NCBI GenBank assembly: GCA_016839165.1
Contig: CP069300.1
Coordinates: forward strand, 5,270,001-5,334,000
DNA from: Bradyrhizobium sp. PSBB068
GTDB taxonomy: Bacteria; Pseudomonadota; Alphaproteobacteria; Rhizobiales; Xanthobacteraceae
Length of the DNA stretch: 64,000 nt
Direction of reading: 5' to 3'
Shown here piece by piece: positions 1 through 9,008 of the stretch. Made by a program: the position numbers and the translations under genes. The notes below the pieces were generated by a model that saw nothing but the letters and a program-made list of their open reading frames with translations, did not search any database and was not told where the DNA came from. Within the stretch, counting starts at the first letter, position 1, and each line of letters opens with the position of its first letter.

Positions 1-1408
1 TGCCCTGCAGGCGCTGGGCGAAGTTGTTGAGGGTCTCCACCGCCATCGTATTGCCCCAGGTCACGCGATCCTGCAGCCGCGAGATGTGCAGATCGGTACG
101 ATCGTTGAGCACCTCGTTGATGACGGCGAGCCCGACCGCGCCGCCGAGGTTGCGCATCAGGTTGAACAGGCCCGACGCATTCTTGACGCGGTCCGGCTGC
201 AGCGTCGCGAGCGCGATGTTGTTGGTCGGCACCATCGCGCACATCATGCCGATGCCGCGCAGGATCTGCGGCAGCAGCAGCTCGTAGAAATCGTACTCGC
301 GGGTAATCCAGGTCATCTGCCAGGAGCCGAGCGCGAAGGTGACGAGGCCGAAAGCGATGATGTAGCGCAGGTCGACCTTCTGCATCAGCCGGCCGACCAC
401 CGGCGCCATGAAGAACATGGTCATGCCGGAGATGAACATGGTCTCGCCGATCATCAGCGCGCTGTAGCCGCGGATCTCGGCGAGATAGCGCGGATAGACG
501 TAGGTGAGGCCGTAGAGCCCGACACCGATGCAGAACTGCAGCACGCAGCCGACCGCGAAGTTGCGGTTGGAGAAGGCGTAGAGATCGACGATCGGCTCCT
601 CCGCGGTCAGCACCCGCCAGAAGAAGGCGATCGCCGAGACGAAGCAGATCGCGGCGCAGATCGCCACCGAGGTGTCCTGCAGCCATTCATATTGCGGGCC
701 TTCCTCCAGCACATATTCGAGCGAGCCGAGGAAGCCGCCCATGAAGATCAGGCCCCACCAGTCGAAGCGGTCGAGCAGCGCGAAGTTGGGCTGATCGAAA
801 TCGACCAACGCCAGCACGCCGACGGTGATGATGACACCGGGCACGATGTTGATGAAGAACAGCCAGTGCCACGACATCAGGTCGGTGATGTAGCCGCCGA
901 CGGTCGGGCCCACGGTCGGCGCCAGCGTCGCGACCAGCCCGATGACCGGCGCCACGATATAGAACTTGGAGCGCGGGAAGATGGTGTAGGCGGAGGCGAA
1001 CACCGTCGGGATCATGCCGGCGCCGAGGAAGCCCTGCAGCGCGCGCCACAGGATCATCTGCTCGATCGAGGAGGCAAAGCCGCACAGCAGGCTCGATGCC
1101 GTGAAGCCGAACGCCGAGATTGCAAACAGCAGCCGGGTGCCGAGCGCGCGCGACAGGAAGCCGGACAGCGGGATCGCGATCACCTCCGCGATCAGATAGG
1201 CGGTCTGCACCCACGACACTTCGGTCGACGACGCCGACAGGCCGGCCTGGATCTCGGTGAGCGAGGCCGAGACGACCTGGATGTCCAGGATCGCCATGAA
1301 CATACCGAACACCATGATGATGAAGGCAAACAGCCGCTTTGGCTGGATGCGCTCGGAATCCGAAGCGCCGGTCATCATCGAGGGCGAGGCAGTGGTCGCG
1401 TCGGCCAT
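1..1408 (-). CDS. emrB: DHA2-family MFS drug efflux permease (EmrB-like), 3' end cut by window
   Basis: Inner-membrane proton-driven exporter of the 14-helix DHA2 group, expected to work with the HlyD-type adaptor encoded 48 bp upstream and an outer-membrane channel. The reverse-strand translation begins MADATTASPSMM and is almost entirely hydrophobic segments. An early AILDIQVVSASL helix and the motif GFLGAGMIPTVF (family motif C region) are visible, followed by WHWLFFINIVPG, a DHA2/EmrB hallmark. About 469 codons lie inside the window and the C-terminus runs off its left edge; the family is usually about 510-530 residues, so only the end is missing. The start chosen is the ATG at 1408; an earlier ATG at 1416 is out of frame. 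Likely controlled by the TetR gene beyond the adaptor. Substrate cannot be told from sequence. Confidence 0.93.
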   Translation of the reverse strand, partial: MADATTASPSMMTGASDSERIQPKRLFAFIIMVFGMFMAILDIQVVSASLTEIQAGLSASSTEVSWVQTAYLIAEVIAIPLSGFLSRALGTRLLFAISAFGFTASSLLCGFASSIEQMILWRALQGFLGAGMIPTVFASAYTIFPRSKFYIVAPVIGLVATLAPTVGPTVGGYITDLMSWHWLFFINIVPGVIITVGVLALVDFDQPNFALLDRFDWWGLIFMGGFLGSLEYVLEEGPQYEWLQDTSVAICAAICFVSAIAFFWRVLTAEEPIVDLYAFSNRNFAVGCVLQFCIGVGLYGLTYVYPRYLAEIRGYSALMIGETMFISGMTMFFMAPVVGRLMQKVDLRYIIAFGLVTFALGSWQMTWITREYDFYELLLPQILRGIGMMCAMVPTNNIALATLQPDRVKNASGLFNLMRNLGGAVGLAVINEVLNDRTDLHISRLQDRVTWGNTMAVETLNNFAQRLQG

Positions 1409-1456
1409 GGGCTCATCAGGCTCCGAGCCTCGGACTGCGTCCGAAGCGTCAAGGCA

Positions 1457-2740
1457 TCATTGCGGATGGATCATCATCGGCGAGTCGAGGTCGGTATCGG
1501 CGTCGGCATCGGCCGCGCCCTCGCTGGTGTCGACCGTGGTGTAGACCGACATGCCGGCGCGCAGCAGGCCCTGTTTGGCGACGCTGTCAGGCACGCGGAT
1601 GCGGACCGGCAGGCGCTGCACGATCTTGGTGAAATTGCCGGTCGCGTTGTCGGGCGGCAGCAGGGTGAACACCGAGCCCGCCGCCGGCGAGATGCTGTCG
1701 ACGATGCCGGTGAACTTGCGGAAGCCGTAGGCGTCGACCTTGATCGTCACCCGCTGTCCGGTGCGGATGCGCTTGAGCTGGGTCTCCTTGTAGTTGGCGT
1801 CGATGAAGACGCCGGCGAGCGGCACCACATTGCCGAGCCGCTGCCCGACATTGATGTAATCGCCGGTGTTGACCAACCGGTTGGAGAAGGTGCCGTCGAC
1901 CGGCGCGCGCACCTTGGTGAATTCGAGATCGCGCTCGGCCTTGGCGAGCTGGGTCTGCAATTCGGCGAGCTGGGCGCGGGCCTCGGCCTGCTGCGCCTTG
2001 GTGACATCGACGTTGCTCTTTGCGGCGTCGTAGGCAGCCTGCGCCGACCGCACCGCGGCCGCGCCTTGATCACGGCCCGCTTCGGAGACTTCGAAGGTGG
2101 CGCGCGAGGCAAAGCCCTTGGTGCTCAGCGCCTGCTGGCGATCGTAATCGAGATCGGCGCGCTTCAAACCGGCCTGGGCGGAGACGAGCTGCGCCTGCGC
2201 CTGCTCGACCGAGCTTTCGGCCGCCGCGACCTGGCGACCGATGCGCTCGATCGTTGCCTGCTGGGTCGCGATCCGCGTGCGCGCGGCATCGACCGCGATG
2301 CGATAGTCGCCGTCATCGATCCGGAAGATCACATCGCCGGCCCGCACCAGCGCATTGTCGCCGGGCAGGATCGCCGCGATATGGCCCGCGACGCGCGCGC
2401 CGAGCATGGTGTTGTTGGCGCGGACATAGGCATCGTCGGTCGAGATGTAGAAGCGCCCGACCATCAGGTAATAGGCGGCATAGCTTGCGGCGGCGAGCGC
2501 GAGCAGGCCGACAATGCCCATCAACACGAATCGGCGCTTGCCGGATTTCGGCGCAGCGGTGGCGGGCGAAGCCGCCGGCTGCTCGGGCGCAGCAGCGGGT
2601 GGCGCTTCAGCCGGGCTCTTGGCTTCGTCGGCCCTCGCCTGCTCGCCGAGATCGGCCGATGCGTCGCGCGCCATCGCGTCCCCGGCCATCTCAGGCTCGG
2701 AACGAACAATGCGTGCAGCCTGATCTCGTGCTGCGGCCAT
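1457..2740 (-). CDS. emrA: HlyD/EmrA-family membrane fusion protein of efflux pump
   Basis: Periplasmic adaptor linking the DHA2 permease to an outer-membrane channel. The 427-residue product has an Ala/Pro-rich cytoplasmic N-terminus, one membrane helix near residues 68-90 (FVLMGIVGLLALAAASYAAYYLM), then the lipoyl-like segment starting YISTDDAYVRANN. A long Ala/Gln/Glu-rich coiled-coil hairpin follows, then the second lipoyl half (VRAPVDGTFSNRLVNTGDYI) and a beta-barrel domain. This is the EmrA layout. The open frame extends to 2845, but the extra residues would overlap the putative operator, so the ATG at 2740 is preferred. The stop lies 48 bp before the permease start, consistent with one transcript. 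Probably repressed by the divergent TetR protein. Confidence 0.93.
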   Translation of the reverse strand: MAAARDQAARIVRSEPEMAGDAMARDASADLGEQARADEAKSPAEAPPAAAPEQPAASPATAAPKSGKRRFVLMGIVGLLALAAASYAAYYLMVGRFYISTDDAYVRANNTMLGARVAGHIAAILPGDNALVRAGDVIFRIDDGDYRIAVDAARTRIATQQATIERIGRQVAAAESSVEQAQAQLVSAQAGLKRADLDYDRQQALSTKGFASRATFEVSEAGRDQGAAAVRSAQAAYDAAKSNVDVTKAQQAEARAQLAELQTQLAKAERDLEFTKVRAPVDGTFSNRLVNTGDYINVGQRLGNVVPLAGVFIDANYKETQLKRIRTGQRVTIKVDAYGFRKFTGIVDSISPAAGSVFTLLPPDNATGNFTKIVQRLPVRIRVPDSVAKQGLLRAGMSVYTTVDTSEGAADADADTDLDSPMMIHPQ

Positions 2741-2824
2741 AACCGAGGCTCCCCACAAAAAATCTTGAGGCCCGCGATGGCGGAATACGGGCCGTGCGGC
2801 GCATCGCCACTCCTTCCAATACCA

Positions 2825-2845
2825 TTGACCGAACGGTTCGGTCAA
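2825..2845. promoter_or_regulatory. Perfect 21-bp palindrome, probable TetR operator
   Basis: Two 10-bp arms (TTGACCGAAC and GTTCGGTCAA) flank a single central G, giving an exact inverted repeat. It lies between the divergent tetR-like gene (start 2932) and the efflux operon (start 2740). TetR-family repressors usually bind such palindromes in their own divergent promoter region, so this is the likely operator for both directions. Binding is inferred; the symmetry is directly visible. Confidence 0.75.
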
Positions 2846-2931
2846 TCTATATTCCTACCCGGCGGTTTATAATGGTTCGATTGTCCCGTTGGTTCATTCC
2901 GGGTTGAGTTCTTTCGCGAGAAGCTAAATCA

Positions 2932-3576
2932 ATGGTTGCAGCCCCCCGAACCTCGCTCCAAGCCGTCGGCGAGGAGGAATCTTCGAAACGCCGCCAGATC
3001 CTGGACGGCGCCCGCAAGGTATTCCTGGAGCTCGGCTTCGACGGTGCCAGCATGGGCGAGATCGCCCGCGCCGCCGCCGTCTCCAAGGGCACGCTCTACG
3101 TGTACTTCCCCGACAAGGCCGGGCTGTTCGCGGCGATCGTCGAGGAGGAAAAGCTCGAACAGGGCAAGGTCTCCTTCAACTTCGACCCGGCGCGCGACGT
3201 CGACACCACCCTCCCCGAGTTCGGCCGCGCCTATATCGCCTTGCTGTGCCGGCCCGGCGGCGGCTCGGCGATCCGCACCGTGATGGCGATCGCCGAGCGG
3301 ATGCCCGAGCTCGGCAGCCGGTTCTACACCCATGTGATCGCCCACACCGTCGACCGCTTCGCCGCCTATCTGGAGGCGCGCGCCGCGCTCGGCGAACTCG
3401 TGATGGACGACACCCAGCTCGCGGCCTGGCAGTTCATGCAGATGTGCCAGGCGACGCTGTTCCAGGCATTCATCTTCCAGGCCAATCCGTCGCCCTCACC
3501 GGAGCGGATCGCGACCGTCGTCGACAGCGCGACGCGCGTGTTCTTCGCAGCGTACCGGCCGAAGCAAGCGAACTGA
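2932..3576 (+). CDS. TetR/AcrR-family transcriptional regulator
   Basis: A 214-residue repressor-type protein. The N-terminal DNA-binding domain reads RRQILDGARKVFLELGF, then the helix-turn-helix SMGEIARAAAVSKGTLYVYF at about residues 40-60, a classic TetR signature. The rest is a helical ligand-binding/dimerisation domain without recognisable specificity. It diverges from the EmrAB-like operon, with a perfect palindrome in the gap, so it most likely represses the pump and itself and is released by a pump substrate. Length and domain order are normal. No strong ribosome binding site precedes the ATG. Confidence 0.94.
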   Translation: MVAAPRTSLQAVGEEESSKRRQILDGARKVFLELGFDGASMGEIARAAAVSKGTLYVYFPDKAGLFAAIVEEEKLEQGKVSFNFDPARDVDTTLPEFGRAYIALLCRPGGGSAIRTVMAIAERMPELGSRFYTHVIAHTVDRFAAYLEARAALGELVMDDTQLAAWQFMQMCQATLFQAFIFQANPSPSPERIATVVDSATRVFFAAYRPKQAN

Positions 3577-3582
3577 TCTCTT

Positions 3583-3637
3583 CGTCATTGCGAGCCAACG
3601 GGTCGTGCGAACGCGCGCCCGATGGCTCGCAATGACG
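3583..3637. repeat. Dispersed palindromic repeat (CGTCATTGCGAGCC type)
   Basis: The arm CGTCATTGCGAGCCA at 3583-3597 pairs with TGGCTCGCAATGACG at 3623-3637 to form a 15-bp stem around a 25-nt loop. It starts six bases after the tetR stop and may also end transcription, though no T-run follows. The form resembles the other intergenic repeats in this window. Confidence 0.75.
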
Positions 3638-3697
3638 GGGACCTAAAGGCGCGCTACCATGGCCGAGCCCGACGCCAATTCGAGGTGATCATCTGCC

Positions 3698-4540
3698 ATG
3701 AACGACCTCACCATCCGAAACATGCGGCCTGACGAGATCGCACTGGCGGTCGACTGGGCCGCGGCGGAGGGATGGAATCCCGGTCTCGCGGATGCGCCCT
3801 GCTTTGCCGCCGAAGACCCGCAGGGCTTCTTCATCGGCGAGCTCGACGGCGAGCCAGCGGCCGTGATCTCCTGTGTCAATTACGGCGCGCAGTTTGCCTT
3901 TCTCGGCTTCTACATCGTGCGCCCGGATCTGCGCGGCCGCGGCCATGGCCTGAAGATCTGGAATGCGGCCATCGCGCATGCGCGTCCGCGCGTGATCGGG
4001 CTCGACGGCGTGGTGGCGCAGCAGGCGAACTACCAGAAGTCAGGCTTCGCGCTGGCTTACGCCAATGTGCGCTACGGCGGCACGGTTGCCGCACCGTCGG
4101 CAGCAAACCCCAACATCGTCGCGCTCACCGATTTGCCCCTGGCGCAGATCGAGGCCGACGACGCCACGGTGTTTCCGGCCCCGCGCCCGGCCTTCCTGCG
4201 CGCCTGGATCAACAATTCGGGACATGTCGGGCGCGCGTTGATACGCGACGGCAGGCTCGCCGGCTGGGGCGTGATCCGTCCGTGCCGGAGCGGCCACAAA
4301 ATTGGTCCGCTTGTCGCCGACAATCGCGCCGGCGCCGAAAGCATTCTCTCCGCATTGCTCGCGAGCGCGGGCGGCGGCGAGATATTCCTCGATGTCCCCG
4401 CGATCAATCGTGATGCCGTTGCGCTCGCGCAAGGCCTTGGGCTGTCACCGGTGTTCGAGACTGCGCGGATGTACACCGGCGCGATTCCTCCCTTGCGGAT
4501 CGACCGCGTGTTCGGCGTCACGACTTTCGAGCTCGGCTAG
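3698..4540 (+). CDS. GNAT-family N-acetyltransferase
   Basis: A 280-residue protein with an N-terminal GNAT domain: MNDLTIRNMRPDEIALAVDW is the usual first strand and helix, and VRPDLRGRGHGLKIWN at about residues 73-88 is the acetyl-CoA pyrophosphate-binding motif (R-x-x-G-x-G). The second half (from about residue 140) repeats an alpha/beta pattern like the C-terminal domain of YitH/HolE-type GNATs (Acetyltransf_18). That family usually acts on small amines or amino-sugar compounds, but the substrate here is unknown. A good Shine-Dalgarno (GAGGTGATC) precedes the ATG. Monocistronic, with a repeat on its upstream side. Confidence 0.88.
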   Translation: MNDLTIRNMRPDEIALAVDWAAAEGWNPGLADAPCFAAEDPQGFFIGELDGEPAAVISCVNYGAQFAFLGFYIVRPDLRGRGHGLKIWNAAIAHARPRVIGLDGVVAQQANYQKSGFALAYANVRYGGTVAAPSAANPNIVALTDLPLAQIEADDATVFPAPRPAFLRAWINNSGHVGRALIRDGRLAGWGVIRPCRSGHKIGPLVADNRAGAESILSALLASAGGGEIFLDVPAINRDAVALAQGLGLSPVFETARMYTGAIPPLRIDRVFGVTTFELG

Positions 4541-4697
4541 CGCCGCCTGTGCGTTCAAATGACGCAGGATCGCAAACACGGTTCCTGTGAAGCCGCTCAT
4601 AACGCGGTTATTCGACAACGCAATATACTTCTGGTTGAGCGAAGGAGCCAGCCCGGCGCACTTCCGCGCACTGTGCTCGTCCGCAAGGAGGTGTCAT

Positions 4698-4991
4698 ATG
4701 GCGTTCCTGTTCTTCAATTTCCGCAGCATGAGCCTCAGCGAGGCGCTCGCCAATGTCGGCGAACTCAAGGGCGTCGTCGCCAACACGCTGAAGCAGAGCG
4801 GCTTCACCGACGTCGTCAACACCCAGTCGGAGGTCGCCGGCAACAAGAACGGCGTTCGCGTGTCCATCCTGCATCTGCACAATGTCGATCGGCAGTTCTG
4901 GCAGGTGTTCATGGCCGGCGGCGATACCGCGGCTACCAAGCAGACGCTCGACGACGTCGTCAACAAGGTGGAGCACCTCGCCTTCCTGTAG
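4698..4991 (+). CDS. Conserved hypothetical small protein (97 aa)
   Basis: Product begins MAFLFFNFRSMSLSEALANV and is a compact soluble alpha/beta protein without signal peptide or membrane helix. An unusually good ribosome binding site (AAGGAGGTG, eight bases before the ATG at 4698) fixes the start and rules out the longer frame from 4587. I do not recognise the family. Phrases such as VVANTLKQSGFTDVVNT and a late DDVVNKVEHLAFL helix suggest a small folded domain. A perfect 12-bp stem-loop follows 32 bp after the stop, so it looks like an independent, well-translated transcription unit. Confidence 0.8.
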   Translation: MAFLFFNFRSMSLSEALANVGELKGVVANTLKQSGFTDVVNTQSEVAGNKNGVRVSILHLHNVDRQFWQVFMAGGDTAATKQTLDDVVNKVEHLAFL

Positions 4992-5023
4992 GGCTCCCGG
5001 CTCTGATTGAAGCAAGACGTGCG

Positions 5024-5052
5024 AAATCCCCGCGGGTCAACCGCGGGGATTT
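5024..5052 (+). terminator. Stem-loop, probable terminator of the 97-aa gene
   Basis: Perfect 12-bp arms (AAATCCCCGCGG / CCGCGGGGATTT) with a GTCAA loop, 32 bp past the stop codon. The arm ends in TTT but no long T-run follows. Confidence 0.65.
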
Positions 5053-5060
5053 GCGTTCCC

Positions 5061-5161
5061 TAAAGCGCGATGAGATTGGGTTGAATCGTCATCGCGCTTT
5101 AGCTCCTTGTTTGAGCATGATCTTTTCGGAAAACCGCTTCGCACTTTTCCGGATCATGCTC
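5061..5161. repeat. Composite two-hairpin dispersed repeat
   Basis: Two palindromes lie side by side: AAAGCGCGATGA/TCATCGCGCTTT (5062-5100), then GAGCATGATC...GATCATGCTC (5113-5161) with internal TTTTCGGAAAA/TTTTCCGG pairs. The second hairpin recurs at 18604-18650, which marks it as a dispersed family. It abuts the stop codon of the monooxygenase-esterase gene (shared base 5161), so its RNA could also act as that gene's 3' hairpin. Confidence 0.8.
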
Positions 5162-7833
5162 TAATTCGCCGCCGCGTTGACTTGCGGCGTGGCGACGTTG
5201 TCCTGCTCCACCTCCTCCGGCAGTCCGGCGAAGCGGCGCAGCGCCTTCGCCATCTTCACGCGGCCGGCGACGCCGGTGATGATGACGTCGACCATCACGA
5301 ACGACGAGTGGAAGTGGCCGTTGCCCTTGAGTTGCTCGACCTTGACGCCGGCTTTCGCGAGCGCGTCGCCATAGGCATTGCCCTCGTCGCGCAGCGGGTC
5401 GAACTCCGCCGTCGCAATGAATGCCGGGGGCAGGCCTTCGAGCTTGCCGCGCAGCGGCGCGACGCGCGGATCGGTGCGGTCGGCCGGAGAGCAGTACAGG
5501 TCCCAGAACCAGAACATCAGCCCCCGAGTCAGGAAATATCCGGCTGCGTTGTCGACATAGGACTGGCGGTCGAAGGTCGAGTCGGTGACCGGGCAGATCA
5601 ACAGCTGGCCTGAGATCTCGGGTCCGCCGCGATCGCGCGCGAGCTGGCAGGTAACGGCCGCGATGTTGCCGCCGGCGCTCCAGCCCGCGACCAGCACCGG
5701 CCCGGGCCTGCCGCCGAGCTCGTCGGCGTGGGCGGCGATCCAGCGCGTCGCCGCATAGCCGTCCTCGGCCGCGGCCGGGAAGCGATGCTCGGGTGCGTGG
5801 CGATAGCCGACGCTGACGATGATCATGCCGGTGCGCCGGCACAGATCGCGGCAGAACGGATCATCCGACAGCTCGTCGCCGAGCACCCAGCCGCCGCCGT
5901 GGAAGTACACCACGATCGGATGCGGCCCGGCCGTCGCCGGCCGGTACAGCTTGTAAGGCAGCGGCCCGTCCGCGCCCTGCAGCATGCCGGTGCCGACCTC
6001 GCCGACCGGTCGTCCTGCAGGACGGCCCTTGTTGAACTCGGTGAGGAAATCGCGCGCGCCCTGCGCGCCCATCGTCTCGATCGGCGGCAGGTTCATCTCC
6101 GCCAGCATGCCGAGCACAAGCCGCACGTCCGGCTGCAACCGCACCACCTCGCCGTCATTGCACTGCTCGGCAACGCCGGGACCGGTGAGCCTGAAGCCGA
6201 GCATGCCGCGGCCGACCACCTCGTTGCAGATGCTGCGATACGGGCCGACGCCGCCGGTATAGGGCATCACGCCCTGCGGCTTGCCGGGCACGTTGGCGCC
6301 CGTGTACCAGGTGTTGGCGAGCCGGTGCAGCGTCAGCGTCGCGCAGTCGGCCATGTGGCGTTCCCAGCCGGCCTGCGCGGTGTCGGTCGCCTCCATCGTA
6401 GTGAAGCCGGCGTCGCGCAGCGCGGCGATGCGTTCGACCACCCAGTCGACATGCTGCTCGATCGAGACCGCCATGTTCGACAGCACCGATGGGCTGCCGG
6501 GGCCGGTGATCATGAACAGATTGGGGAAGCCCGCGACGGTGACGCCGAGATAGGTCTGCGGTCCGTGCGCCCAGACGTCCGACAGCGACTTGCCGCCGCG
6601 GCCGGAGATCGGATGCACCGCCATGATCGCGCCGGTCATCGCGTCGAAACCGGTGGCGAAGACGATGACATCGACATCGAAGCTGCGCTTGTCGGTCGAG
6701 ATGCCGCTCGCCGTGATCGCCTTGATCGGCTCCTGGCGCAAATTGACCAGCGTGACGTTCGGGCGATTGTAGGTCGCATAGTAATTGGTATCGAGGCAGG
6801 GACGCTTGGCGCCGAACGGATGATCGTGCGGGGCCAGCGCGGCGGCGATCTCCGGATCCTTGACCACGGCACCGATCTTCTCGCGGATCAGATCGGCGAC
6901 CACCTTGTTGCCGTCGACATCGACCGCCTGGTCGGCCCAGAGCTGGCTCAAGATGTGGACGAGGTCACCCGCCGCCCACGCCTTCTCGAACCGCTCACGG
7001 CGCTCGGCGTCGCTCAATTGCCAGCTCACCACGGTCTGCTGCGGATAGGGCACGCCGGCCATCGACCAGCGCGCCTGCTCGCGGTAGGCTGCGCGATCGC
7101 TCTCGAAGAACGCCTTGCGATCATCCGGCACCGGACCGTTGCCGGCAGGCAATGCGAAATTCGGCGTGCGCTGGAACACGGTGAGTTGCGCGGCCTGCTC
7201 GGCGATCAGAGGGATCGACTGGATGCCCGACGATCCGGTGCCGATCACGGCGACGCGCTTGCCCTTGAGATCGACGCCCTGATGCGGCCAGCGGCCGGTG
7301 AAGTAGATCTCGCCCTTGAAATCTTTGACGCCGTCGATCTCCGGCGGCTTCGGCGACGACAGGCAGCCGGTCGCCATGATGTAGTAGCGGCACGAGACAT
7401 TGGCGCCGTTATTGGTCGAGATCAGCCAGCGCGACGTCGCATCATCCCAGGTCGCCTGCGTCACCTTGGTGCCGAACCTGATATCGCGACGCAGGTCGTA
7501 GCGGTCGGCAACGAAGCCGAGATAGCGCAGGATCTCCGGCTGGGTGGCGTATTTCTCCGACCAGGTCCACGCTCGATCGAGCTCGGGATCGAAGGTGTAG
7601 CTGTAGTCGATGGTCTGGATGTCGCAGCGCGCGCCTGGATACCGGTTCCAGTACCAGGTGCCGCCGACGTCGCCGCCTTCTTCAAGCGCCACCGCCGAGA
7701 AGCCCGCCTTGCGCAAGCGGTGCAGCAGATAGAGACCGGCGAAACCGGCGCCGACCACCGCGACGTCGACTTGCTGCGTGGTTCCGCTGTGGGTGGAGTC
7801 CGAAGCGCGTGCTGCAACTGCTGCGTCTGGCAT
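5161..7833 (-). CDS. Baeyer-Villiger-type flavin monooxygenase fused to HSL-type alpha/beta hydrolase
   Basis: One 890-residue frame carries two complete enzymes. Residues about 20-560 are a class B flavoprotein monooxygenase: FAD motif VGAGFAGL at 27-34, [11 protein letters not shown] at 57-67, the Baeyer-Villiger fingerprint [11 protein letters not shown] at 178-188, NADP motif GTGSSG at 198-203 and ATGFD further on. Residues about 610-880 are a hormone-sensitive-lipase-type esterase: oxyanion motif HGGGW at 645-649, nucleophile elbow GWSAGGN (Ser719), and likely Asp812 (EFDPLRDEG) and His840 (GHFHSSF). A monooxygenase would turn a ketone into an ester or lactone, and the esterase would cleave it, so the fusion implies substrate channelling. 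No frameshift or internal stop separates the halves. Substrate unknown. Confidence 0.9.
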   Translation of the reverse strand: MPDAAVAARASDSTHSGTTQQVDVAVVGAGFAGLYLLHRLRKAGFSAVALEEGGDVGGTWYWNRYPGARCDIQTIDYSYTFDPELDRAWTWSEKYATQPEILRYLGFVADRYDLRRDIRFGTKVTQATWDDATSRWLISTNNGANVSCRYYIMATGCLSSPKPPEIDGVKDFKGEIYFTGRWPHQGVDLKGKRVAVIGTGSSGIQSIPLIAEQAAQLTVFQRTPNFALPAGNGPVPDDRKAFFESDRAAYREQARWSMAGVPYPQQTVVSWQLSDAERRERFEKAWAAGDLVHILSQLWADQAVDVDGNKVVADLIREKIGAVVKDPEIAAALAPHDHPFGAKRPCLDTNYYATYNRPNVTLVNLRQEPIKAITASGISTDKRSFDVDVIVFATGFDAMTGAIMAVHPISGRGGKSLSDVWAHGPQTYLGVTVAGFPNLFMITGPGSPSVLSNMAVSIEQHVDWVVERIAALRDAGFTTMEATDTAQAGWERHMADCATLTLHRLANTWYTGANVPGKPQGVMPYTGGVGPYRSICNEVVGRGMLGFRLTGPGVAEQCNDGEVVRLQPDVRLVLGMLAEMNLPPIETMGAQGARDFLTEFNKGRPAGRPVGEVGTGMLQGADGPLPYKLYRPATAGPHPIVVYFHGGGWVLGDELSDDPFCRDLCRRTGMIIVSVGYRHAPEHRFPAAAEDGYAATRWIAAHADELGGRPGPVLVAGWSAGGNIAAVTCQLARDRGGPEISGQLLICPVTDSTFDRQSYVDNAAGYFLTRGLMFWFWDLYCSPADRTDPRVAPLRGKLEGLPPAFIATAEFDPLRDEGNAYGDALAKAGVKVEQLKGNGHFHSSFVMVDVIITGVAGRVKMAKALRRFAGLPEEVEQDNVATPQVNAAAN

Positions 7834-8021
7834 GCCATTCCTCCCGTATGTTTTGATTTGACGGAAGGCTAGCCCTGCCCTTTCAGTTTGTCATCACGAC
7901 AAACGCAATCTGAGGTCGCCGCAATTGTGACGCCCGCGGCCTGTAGCAGGATGCGCAGCGTGTGGACGCAAGTGGCGACGAAGGATGTGGGGAGCGCAAT
8001 AAACGGCGTCACACACTACAA

Positions 8022-8144
8022 CGTCGTCCCGGCGAAAGCCGGGACCCATACTCCGTCGCGGATGTTGTGGGCGAGACGCGTCGTTCCACCGGCGCGCAAC
8101 AATGACCATCGGTGGTTATGGATCCCGGCCTTCGCCGGCACGAC
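8022..8144. repeat. Dispersed repeat (CGTCGTCCCGG type, long inverted repeat)
   Basis: The outer arm CGTCGTCCCGGCGAAAGCCGGGA at its left end pairs imperfectly with TCCCGGCCTTCGCCGGCACGAC at its right end; each arm also folds on itself. The same design, with closely matching arms, occurs at 55785-55904. It fills most of the 379-bp gap between the monooxygenase-esterase gene and the SDR gene; I see no gene in the remainder. Confidence 0.8.
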
Positions 8145-8212
8145 ACCGAATATTCAGTGCCGGTCGTGATCAAAAACTCACTTGCTCTAGATGACGGGTT
8201 GGGCACACGCCC

Positions 8213-8917
8213 TCAGATCGACCGCATCAGACCGCCATCGACGCGGATGTTCTGGCCGGTGATGTAGCCGGCGCCGTCGGAGACGAGGAAGGCGATGGTT
8301 GCCGCGATCTCCTCCGCCTTGCCGTAGCGCTTCATCGGCACGGCGTCGCGCCGCTCCTCGGTCGCCGGCAGGCTGTCGATCCAGCCCGGCAGCACATTGT
8401 TCATGCGGACATTGCTGGCGGCGTAGCTGTCGGTGAACAGCTTTGTGAACGCGGCGAGCCCGGCGCGGAACACCGCTGACGTCGGAAACATCGCGCTCGG
8501 CTCGAAGGCCCAGGCGGTGGAGATGTTGACGATCGCGCCGGACTTCTGCGCCTGCATGTGAGGTGCGACCAGGCGCGTCGGACGGATCACGTTCATCAGA
8601 TAGACGTCGAGGCCGGTGTGCCACTGCTCATCGGTCAGTTCGAGCACGCCGGCGCGCGGGCCGTGACCGGCGCTGTTGACCAGCGCATCGATGCGGCCCC
8701 AGCGCGCCATCACGCCGTCGACGGCGCGCTTCAGGTCGTCGTTCGAGCGGTTCGAGCCGGTGAAGCCGAGGCCACCGAGTTCACTCGCCAGCGCCTCGCC
8801 CTTGCCGGACGACGACAGGATCGCGACGCGAAAGCCATCCGCAGCCAAACGCCGCGCCGCCGCTGCGCCCATGCCGCTGCCGCCCGCGGTGACGAGTGCG
8901 ACCTTCTCCAAAGCCAT
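8213..8917 (-). CDS. SDR-family oxidoreductase with altered catalytic motif
   Basis: A 234-residue classical-length short-chain dehydrogenase/reductase. The nucleotide-binding motif TAGGSGMGAAAAR sits at the N-terminus, NSAGHGPR matches the NNAG motif, and NISTAWAF carries the catalytic-Ser region. Where YxxxK is expected, the sequence reads PTSAVFRAGLAAF, so the Tyr is Ser and the Lys is Arg. The C-terminal GYITGQNIRVDGG is typical of the family. The altered active site suggests a non-standard or non-catalytic member. Start chosen at the ATG giving MALEKVALVTAGG; an in-frame ATG 15 bases upstream is possible. Neighbouring monooxygenase-esterase in the same orientation could make it part of ketone/alcohol metabolism, but a repeat separates them. 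Confidence 0.9.
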   Translation of the reverse strand: MALEKVALVTAGGSGMGAAAARRLAADGFRVAILSSSGKGEALASELGGLGFTGSNRSNDDLKRAVDGVMARWGRIDALVNSAGHGPRAGVLELTDEQWHTGLDVYLMNVIRPTRLVAPHMQAQKSGAIVNISTAWAFEPSAMFPTSAVFRAGLAAFTKLFTDSYAASNVRMNNVLPGWIDSLPATEERRDAVPMKRYGKAEEIAATIAFLVSDGAGYITGQNIRVDGGLMRSI

Positions 8918-9008
8918 GATCTGATTTCCCATTTGATGACGAAGTTGACGCAAGGTCTATCATCTGGGATCAGGCAGCGCGACACCCGGCCTGCCGCACG
9001 ATGGCGCA

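Noticed and set aside
86..2872. 928-codon forward frame opposite the efflux genes
   Set aside because: It is antisense to the EmrA and EmrB genes; its His/Arg/Asp-rich composition is that of a high-GC shadow frame and no domain is visible.
5728..7872. 714-codon forward frame opposite the monooxygenase-esterase gene
   Set aside because: Composition is typical of an antisense frame and the reverse strand has a complete two-domain enzyme.
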